Below, piece by piece: positions 57,201 through 64,000 of a stretch of DNA of 64,000 nucleotides. The position numbers and the translations under genes are program-made. Where the stretch lies: contig NW_004457654.1 in NCBI RefSeq assembly GCF_000313135.1, positions 318,210 through 382,209 of the forward strand. Direction: 5' to 3'. A model generated the notes under the pieces. The model saw only the letters and a list, made by a program, of their open reading frames with translations, did no database searches and had not been told where the DNA came from. Each line of letters starts with the position of its first letter. The first letter of the stretch is position 1. This stretch comes from Acanthamoeba castellanii str. Neff. Taxonomy: Eukaryota > Discosea > Longamoebia > Acanthamoebidae.

Positions 57201-58143
57201 TTGACCAGGTTGACGATCCTCCTCGATGAGCTCTGGTCCACGGTGAGCAGCAGCTTGTCGACACCCATGCCCACCTGCGCCGCCGCACCGGATCAACACC
57301 AAAAGGGGAAAGCGGGTTAAGCCTGGGCCTGGACTTGGTGAGCCCCAAGTCCCCCGGGGGGCAGTGGGTGGTCAAAAGGAAGGGAGCTCACCGTCTGGGC
57401 GGCGTCGGTGAAGGCACGCTTGGACGCGGCCGCGGCGGGGTTCTTAAGGAATGCGGTGAATGCGGTCTGGGGAGAAGGTGTGGTGCGTTGGCAATGTCAA
57501 TGTCAATTGACAAGAAGGTGTGCGTGTGCGTGTGCGTGTGCGTGTGCGTGTGCGTGTGCGTGTGCGTGTGCGTGTGCGTGTGCGTGGGTGTGGGTGTGGG
57601 TGTGGGTGTGGGTGTGGGTGTGGGTGTGGGTGTGGGTGTGGGTGAAGTCCGTTGTCACGCAGGCGCGGCTTGCAAGTTGAGGGAGGGCGGCGGCGTGCAG
57701 TACCACGAGAGCGGTGACGGCGGCCGACATCTCGCGGATGACTTCGGTGGCGGCCTTCTGATACTCCTCATCACCGGAGGCCAGCGCAAGTTGCTGTACA
57801 ATAGCCACCAACTGCGTTCCATTCCAGACGACACGCACGCACATACACCGCCGCACGCACACGCGTCACCGCACACACGCACACGCACACGCGTGGAGAA
57901 TTTTGGCGGTGAGTTGAGCGACACGAGTAGCGGCGCTCCAGTGAAGAGAGAAAGAAGAAGAGGTACGGTGTTGGTCTGGCCGGCGAGGGCGAGGCAGGAC
58001 GACTGGACCTCGGCGTACTTGTCGGTGAGGGTGGAGAGGATGATGGAGGAGAGGGAGTCGCCCAGCTCGCCCAGCACGTTGGACAGCTCAATGCCGGCCT
58101 CGGACGCCAGTCTGTAGCTCGTGCGCGGTGTGGTCGGTTCCAT
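54232..58143 (-). CDS. Talin/vinculin-like helical rod protein
   Basis: The start ATG is at 58143-58141 and the stop at 54234-54232. About 13 exons encode roughly 950 residues that are almost entirely amphipathic helix, with Ala-rich heptads: ASEAGIELSNVLGELGDSL, AVTALVxx, GVDKLLLTVDQSSSRRIVNL, ALTSSGASMAAAKVAAEKNE, YESLRLGEDLLSRSRQLAAS, VAGLALELVKQGQAIIEKAQ, AHRLANAGGNAQARDQAASK, VIQAAHEAAARLGDSEAHRV and VKILTAVTAAAGDVKTDQ. The repeating four/five-helix-bundle character and motifs like 'LLxxAKxVA' match talin rod or vinculin/alpha-catenin families of actin-linked adhesion proteins. No FERM head and no I/LWEQ-type actin-binding end is encoded in the gene as read. An intron at about 57474-57699 contains a very long hexanucleotide repeat. 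The family is moderately certain; the exact type is not. Confidence 0.6.
57518..57644. repeat. Hexanucleotide microsatellite (GTGCGT)n(GTGGGT)n
   Basis: About 127 bases of uninterrupted alternating-purine/pyrimidine hexamers inside an intron of the talin-like gene. It switches from GTGCGT to GTGGGT units near 57585. The first part is Z-DNA-prone; the second is a G-rich strand. Confidence 0.95.
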
Positions 58144-58597
58144 GTGCGATTCTAGATTCTATTCAATCGGGGCCAACGAAGCAAAAGGTGAGTACTAGAA
58201 GGAAAGGTCGCGACTAGATGATGTCTGCCAGCCCCCTTGTCAATCCTTTTGTGCTTGGTAAATTTGTCATTTTACAAAGATTTTATGAAACCGAGAGTTG
58301 AGCACTGGATCAAAGGCAGGGCTACGCACCGCGATGAGAAGTGCAGTTGGTGGATTGAGTATCAATCGTCAAAGCCGTCCCACTGATGTGTTGGCTCACA
58401 ACGTTGGAATGACTGCGTTGTCTCAGGCGCCAACTCGTGAGGCCACAGAACCTCATATCTGGAATAACATTCTATTTATTTTATAATCAATTAAAATAAA
58501 GGCACAGCTGAATCCGCTTTTTACCTTGATTTCTAAAGTGCTTTTATTTACAGGCACGATATGTACGTGTGTAGTTGTGGGATCGGCGATCAGCTCT

Positions 58598-58885
58598 CTA
58601 GTTGCCATCGGAGAGCAGTGGCGACGTGTGAATGCCCGCACTGGTGTCGTTGCCGGCGGGAGAGCGTTGAAGAATGGAGTCCGTGTGTCGGAGGTCGGCG
58701 CAGAACCGGGAGTAGAGCGGCGGGAAGACGACGCTGCGGTCGGCCACGGGTGCGATGAGCGGGCCGTGGTAGTGTGCCACGGCGGGCGTCGGCGAAGGAC
58801 AAGCCGGCGAGATGGGGACGCTGGAATCGACGCAGTAGCTGGTGATCAGCATCGCGTACAGCTTGCGCTCAACCTCTGAGTCCAT
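58598..58885 (-). CDS. Small hypothetical protein (95 residues)
   Basis: Single open frame from ATG 58885-58883. It begins MDSEVERKLYAMLITSYC, continues with a Pro/Ser-rich stretch (VPISPACPSPTPAVAHYHGP) and YSRFCADLRHTDSILQRSPA, and ends LLSDGN. It has no signal peptide, membrane helix or recognisable domain. It sits between the talin-like and PfkB genes with A/T-rich flanks on both sides, consistent with a short gene. Support is limited to a clean start, ordinary composition and position. It could be spurious. Confidence 0.35.
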   Translation of the reverse strand: MDSEVERKLYAMLITSYCVDSSVPISPACPSPTPAVAHYHGPLIAPVADRSVVFPPLYSRFCADLRHTDSILQRSPAGNDTSAGIHTSPLLSDGN

Positions 58886-59295
58886 GTTTGTGATGTGGTG
58901 TGGTGTGGCTGCTGTGGTTCGTGTTGTGCTGTTGGGGCGTGAGTGGCCGAAGCTTATAAACGCGTAAGTGATCGAAAGGCGAGAAGGTGAGGTGTTGGTG
59001 CGTAGGGTTGGCCGAATGGTTACGACGGGTTGAGGGAGACTGGGATCTGGGGTTTGTCGTCGTTTCGTGTGGAAGTTGAAGCAGCTTCGCCCTCTGTTGC
59101 CTCGCCTTCGTTGAACGCTCTTCGCAACAACATTTGTTGATCCCGAAATACTGTCCACTCACACGAACGGAAGCAAAAGAAATTTGCCCGGTTCCACGCA
59201 CTCAGTCGAAACGAAAATTCATCCATTGGTGGATTGATGCCATGAGGAAAAAGGGAAGGAAAAGGAAAGTGAAACAAAACAAAAACCAAAACGAG

Positions 59296-61064
59296 ATGGA
59301 AGAGAATCAGCAGCAATGCCCCGTACGGCACATTTGGGAGCCTCAACAAGGGCAGGTTCAACAACAGGCGAGTACTGGCAGCGAGGTGAGTTCCATCTTC
59401 TGCTACTTTGTTCATTATGGTTAAATCGATTTAATTAAAACGTTTTTGCTGCAGTGCCCAGTCCGTAACACTTGGGACACCTCAAGCCTGTACCACACGA
59501 ACGGTCAGTTCCAGCACCCGCCCATCTCTCAAACGAATGGCCAGGCGAGATGCCCCATGGGCTACTTCTCCATCTCTGCTTCTTCGGGCGCTCCCGCCTC
59601 TTCTTCGGACGGTGCCCCCAAGTGCCCATTCGCGTCCCTCTCCCTGGGATCCAGCACAGACAGGAGGGCGCCCCCTGAGCAGCTGCGTCTGACCATTCTG
59701 GGCCACGTCACCAACGACATCAACATCTTCGTCGGCAAGGAGACGCGCGCGCAGGGTACGGGTGACCCAGTCACAACGCCTTCGATGGGTGGCGGCACAA
59801 CTGATCGTGACGCACTACGCGACAGGTGGTGGAGTGCTGTTCAGCGGTGTGGCTGCCTCCAACTTGGGCATGAACGTTGAGGTTGTTACCAAGTGCTCGG
59901 CCGAGGACAAGCCCGTGTTCCAGAAGATCTTTGCCCCCAGGTGCGTTGGCGCGCTCGGCCATGGGTGTTGAACCCCAGGCACTAACCAGCTCGGCCTTTC
60001 GCACGTAGTGGAACCAAGGTACAGTTCCTGCCGTCGCAAGAGACGACTTGCTGTGAAAACAACTACCCCAAGCCCAACTCGGATGAAAGGTATGCGTAAG
60101 TCGGCTTTGTGGTTCCTCCTTCTGTGCTTATATTCTCCGCGCTTCGTTCCACTGCACACTGCAGAGTCCAACGCTTCCACGCTGTTGGCGCTCCCTTCAC
60201 GGTGGACGATCTGAAGCACATTGAATCCACAATCGTCCACATCAACCCTCTTTCATATGGCGAGTTCCCTGACGAGCTGATCCCCAAGATCAAGGAGCTC
60301 AACCCCTCTGTTCAGTACCTGGTCGCCGACGCGCAGGGATTCATCAGGTATGTTCCTTTGCTCATTCGAATTCACTACATCAATCCGATCTGATCTTGAG
60401 CGTCGCAAACTCGCAGGCACATCGACATGCAGAACGGCGGCAAGATCTCGCACAAGGACTGGGCTGCCAAGGAGCAGTACCTCAAATACTTTGATTTGTT
60501 CAAGGTGGACGACAAGGAGGCCACTGTCTTGACCGGAGAGAAGGACATGAAGCGCGCCATGCAGATTCTGCACGAGAAGGGCGCCAAGATGGTACGCCGG
60601 AGTGCGCGCTCTCTGATCGCTCGGCAGTACAGTATACTGATCTCTTCTTCTCTGTTCAGGTGCTCGGGACGTACAACGCGGGCGTGCTGTTGTTTGATGG
60701 CAACATCTTCTACCAGGCAAGCTTCGGTCCTTGGAAGGTAGAGGGAAGAACTGGCAGGGGTAAGCACCAACTCTTGTACCATTCGTTGTAGCACCAGCCA
60801 CTTCACTCACCACATTCACTCCTTGAAGGAGATACTGTCACCGCGAGCTTCCTTGCCGCCGCCGGGTTGAGCGGAGGACCCTGGAAGCGCAACGTCGCGC
60901 TTGAGTTTGCCGCCCGCGTGACCACCACCAAGATGCAGTACCCGGGTACGCACTCCGTGTTCCTGGTTGACGTTCGCGTTCCTGTTTGTCGCCCACCACA
61001 CCACCGCACAACACCAACGAGCTCGTCTCCAGGTCCGTACCGTCGGCCAACGGCCTCGCTTTGA
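59296..61064 (+). CDS. PfkB-family carbohydrate/nucleoside kinase with N-terminal Cys-Pro motifs
   Basis: Starts at ATG 59296. The first about 85 residues carry four spaced Cys-Pro elements: QQCPVRHIWEP, CPVRNTWDT (start of exon 2 at 59455), ARCPMGYFS and PKCPFASLS. The ribokinase-like fold follows: LRLTILGHVTNDINIFVGKE, GGGVLFSGVAASNLGMNVEV, TKCSAEDKPVFQ, YLVADAQGFIRHIDM, KYFDLFKVDDKEATVLTGE and the C-terminal anion-hole/catalytic motif GRGDTVTASFLAA with the base Asp. These define the PfkB family (ribokinase, adenosine kinase, fructokinase and others). The substrate cannot be told from sequence, although the short N-lobe loop recalls the inositol/ribokinase-like group. About eight exons. 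The Cys-Pro extension is unusual for the family. Confidence 0.88.
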
Positions 61065-61490
61065 AGAGACCCAAGCACAAAGCAACACCACAAACAGAGG
61101 AGACGGTCTCCTCCGCCACCAAGCTCCCCAGCCAACTGAACAGCGTTCGTATTTTTTAGTGGAATGTAAGACATTTGTACCCGACTTTATTCGTGCATTC
61201 TTCACATTCTGGTCGCATGAGAGCCAAGCAATAATTTACGAATTTATTGAAGCCTCTTTTCCAAGCATCCCCAGGTGGGTCGTAATCGATTTACTCAGCA
61301 GATCTGGAAGAGAGCGGGGGAAGAGCCCCCTCCGCATTTCGACACATCTCCTTCCTCTGCGCTAATTCATCGATTTTCGGCTGCCAGGCGAAACTGGCTC
61401 AATAATCGGGACACTCGCCAGGGTCCATCTTCAGCTGCTGCGCGAAAGGAAATAGAGATTGAAGTGGTGGAAGAGGAGTAAGAGGAGGAG
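61065..61490. other. Intergenic spacer PfkB kinase / unknown gene
   Basis: A 426-base stretch containing the 3' UTR of the kinase (TTTATT near 61186) and the 5' region of the next gene. No feature recognised. Confidence 0.4.
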
Positions 61491-64000
61491 ATGGCCTCCC
61501 TCACGAAGCAAAAGCTGTTTCAGCAGGTGGATGAATTATTTAGAGAATTAATTGCTCTCAAGAGGCCCGAGCGTGTGGTGGACAAGAAGAAGGTGAAGAA
61601 GAAGGTGTACAAGACGCAGGAAAAGGCATTCTTCGATGAGATCGAGGCCTGGATCAAGCAAGTGCGCGAATTCATGCAGCTTTCGAAGCTCAGATGGTGC
61701 GACATCTTCTACCTGCGCATGCAACACAACAAGGACAGCATCAAGGCCGATCAGGTCCAGGCATTCGAGGCCCTGATGCGCTGGTACGACAAGCAGTGGT
61801 CCGATCCCGCCAAGAATCCTCTCGCCGACACCGTGGCCTCCTTCGAGCGATTCCTCGTCACCCACACCATGGACCCCGACGGCTGCCTCGTCGGCATGAC
61901 CCCCGACTCCTCCATCCTCTCCAAATTCTCGTTCTACCTCGAGAACCAGAACCAACAGATCGACTACGAGGCCGAGGCCTGCCAAGAGAACCTCGCCAAG
62001 AACATTGTGGCCTGGAGCAAGATCGACGACCTTGACCACTTGGCCCGCGAGGTACGCACACAACTCTTTCGCTACTCTTTTTTATTTTTTGAAAAAAATG
62101 CTCATTTATTATTACATTTATTGTTATCACCACAATATTGTTCTCCCGCTAGTCGCCGGGACTGAACCACGACGTTCTGCCTCTCTCTCTCTCTCTCTGC
62201 TGGTCTTCTGTCTCCTTCTCATCTGCGCTGTGCTTGTTGTGTTTTAGGTCCGTCGCATGGCTTCCATCTTGAACAGTGTCCGCAGCGTCAACATCGAGCT
62301 TCTGCGCCCTGGGTGTGTTCCTTCTTGCGCTCATCGATGAGCACGTGGAATGCACGCCTATCAATCTATCCATCTATCTCACCTGGATTGTTTTTTTCTT
62401 TGGTCGCGCAAAGGGACTTGGTGGTGGCTGCCTTCCTCGGCGATGACAAGGAGAGGGATGCGAAGAAGGGCATCTACTACGCCCGCTTCACCGGCAAGCG
62501 AGAAGGTTCGGCACACCGCTCACCCACTACAGCATTCACACGAAGAAGAAGGAAGAGGAAGGAAGCTCACGCTACACGTGCTGCTGGTACGATCGATCGA
62601 TTGCGTACATGCAGGCGACAGGATCGGAGTGTTCCTGGCGCCGGAGGAGCGAGCCGAGGAGATGGTCAACGCCGTCTCCGTGTTTCCCTTCACCGACGAC
62701 ATGAAGGTTCTGCTTCTCGATGTAAACAAGATGGAGCGACTAGTGGAGGATCCCACCAAGTCTCTTTCAAAGGACCTCAACGAAAAGTACCTTCCTCCCT
62801 CGCGCCCCCTCGTGTGTGTGTGTGTGTCTGTGTGTGGTGTGTGTGTGTGTGTGTGGGTGTGTGCGTGTGTGGAGTGCTTGTTATGCACGAACTGACAGTT
62901 ACATGCGCGATCTACAGGATCAAGAAGCGAACACTGAGCTTCCTGGCGCAGCAGGGTGTCGACATCGAGATCATCGAGCGGGCGCAGAAGCTGGACGTCA
63001 CCATTGCCGATCTCCCGCAGATCCAGCGAACAAAGGTCAGCCTCCAGAGCCTGTTCAAGGGTCCCGACGACCCATTCCTCGCCGAGGTCGAGGAGTTCGC
63101 GCGCGCCGAGACCAAGAGCTTCACGTCCCAACTGGGTCTGCGAGATATCTTCCTGCCGACCAGGGACAGAGGTTCGTTCGCCTTTCAGTTCAAACCGTTG
63201 GCTTGCTATTTATCATTCTTCTTCTTCTCTGTTTGTGTGCAGCTCTGCAGCGATTGCAGAGCATATCGTGGTCGGAGCTGCCCCGGGTGAGGATTCAGCG
63301 ACATATTTCCTCGTGCGAGGAAGCACTGCAACACTTGCAGGTACAGTTCTGCACGCGCGCATTTTCAACGCATTTATATATATTTATATCATTAAATGCT
63401 GCAGTTTTGGTTGGCTGACGTCATGGTGCCTCTCCTCTCTCTTTCTTGTGGACAGCTTGAGAAGCGCGAACTGATGAACGGGACGACGAAGGACAAAACG
63501 ACGGAGTGGTGGCTGTCCCTCATCAAGGACGAGTGTGACAAATTTTTGGAGCGAAGAGGTGCGTTGCCCGGCTTACTCCCACACGACGAGTAGTCCCACC
63601 CGTCCGATCTAATGAAACCCAACACTGTCGTCGTCATGCGCTCTCGACAGGCTATAATCCGGACGTAGTCCCCGCTAACTATCTCGAGGAGCCACCAAAT
63701 TCTATTCAAGCCGTGCGCGACAATCTTCAACTCATTAGAGAAGTACTTGCCCCCCCCCTCTTTCGTTCTTTCCTTCTTTCGTTCTTCATCTTCGCAGCGC
63801 CCTCGTGCGTCGTTCAAACGCGAAAATGATGAATGGTCGCTAACGCCTGCGTTACGTATGGTTCTACATGTGCAGATTTTGAACCCCAACGAGGATAAGC
63901 ACCAGGTCCAGCGCCTCATCAAGCGACTCAAGTCCGAGATTTATCCGCAGATCGACCGATTCATCAGCAACGCCGAGATCGTCTTGGCCGAGCAGTTCAA
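61491..64000 (+). CDS. Unrecognised large, mostly helical protein; 3' end outside window
   Basis: Starts at ATG 61491 (MASLTKQKLFQQVDELFREL). The first exon (to about 62050) is one long helical region: RPERVVDKKKVKKKVYKTQE, AFFDEIEAWIKQVREFMQLS, then RRW-like SKLRWCDIFYLRMQHNKDSI. Later exons contain a possible beta segment (DLVVAAFLGDDKERDAKKGI, GIYYARFTGKRE, DRIGVFLAPEERAEEMVNAV) and ALxx-type helices: KKRTLSFLAQQGVDIEIIER, VSLQSLFKGPDDPFLAEVEE, QRLQSISWSELPRVRIQRH, KTTEWWLSLIKDECDKFLER, GYNPDVVPANYLEEPP and VQRLIKRLKSEIYPQIDRFI. The reading runs off base 64000. I do not recognise the family, and no catalytic motif is visible. Codon use and splice sites match the neighbouring genes, so it is a genuine gene. 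Confidence 0.8.

Noticed and set aside
1..64000. CRISPR arrays, transposons, bacterial operons or prophage
   Set aside because: The only repeats are microsatellites, TPR-coding repeats and tRNA copies. No transposase, integrase, terminal repeats or phage genes were found.

Overview
The window looks like nuclear DNA of a free-living amoebozoan, most likely Acanthamoeba or a close relative. This is inferred from gene content and style, not from a database search. Coding DNA is GC-rich. Genes are packed tightly on both strands and split by many short GT-AG introns, whose donors very often read GTACG or GTACC. Introns and spacers carry long CA/GT microsatellites and runs of 8-12 C or G. The proteins (CLU, OSCA/TMEM63, MPS1 kinase, HPS4-like, ADF-H, Ras, PAS kinases, talin-like) are eukaryotic. 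No viral genes, transposons, CRISPR arrays or bacterial operons were seen.

Layout. 1-7.3 kb: an OSCA/TMEM63 channel (3' end outside the window) and an MPS1/TTK-type kinase, both minus. 7.7-11.3 kb: a METTL25/RRNAD1-type methyltransferase, plus. 11.7-13.7 kb: a divergent actin and a cupin protein, minus. 14.1-24.3 kb: one very large minus gene with a CLU domain and about 31 kinesin-light-chain-type TPRs. 24.3-25.5 kb: an ER thioredoxin/PDI protein. 25.8-28.2 kb: three proteins with likely mitochondrial roles (SDHAF1-like LYR protein, an mL59/mL64-like ribosomal protein, and a DOT1-like methyltransferase with a presequence-like N-terminus). 28.3-31.3 kb: a zinc-ribbon/F-box-like gene, a secreted protein and tRNA-Lys. 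31.4-35.1 kb: an FHA + RanBP2 zinc finger + PBZ + macro-domain protein, in which the two halves of the macro domain are in permuted order. 35.2-40.4 kb: an ADF-H protein, tRNA-Ile, tRNase Z, a Ras-family GTPase, tRNA-Gln and a second identical tRNA-Ile. 40.6-47.0 kb: a coiled-coil fragment, an HPS4-like protein, a histidine phosphatase, tRNA-Gln and a Nudix hydrolase with a His/Gln-rich tail. 47.6-54.1 kb: a PH/polyQ/YbjQ-like protein and a triple-PAS kinase. 54.2-58.1 kb: a talin/vinculin-like helical rod protein. 58.6-64 kb: a small hypothetical gene, a PfkB sugar/nucleoside kinase with repeated Cys-Pro motifs, and a large unrecognised gene running off the right edge.

The genes do not form one pathway. 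Recurrent themes are cytoskeleton and adhesion (actin-like, ADF-H, talin-like, Ras), ADP-ribose/DNA-break signalling, mitochondrial biogenesis (CLU, SDHAF1, mL59/64) and tRNA biology (five tRNAs plus tRNase Z). Exon boundaries were deduced from reading-frame continuity, splice consensus and family resemblance. CDS coordinates give the span from start to stop including introns.
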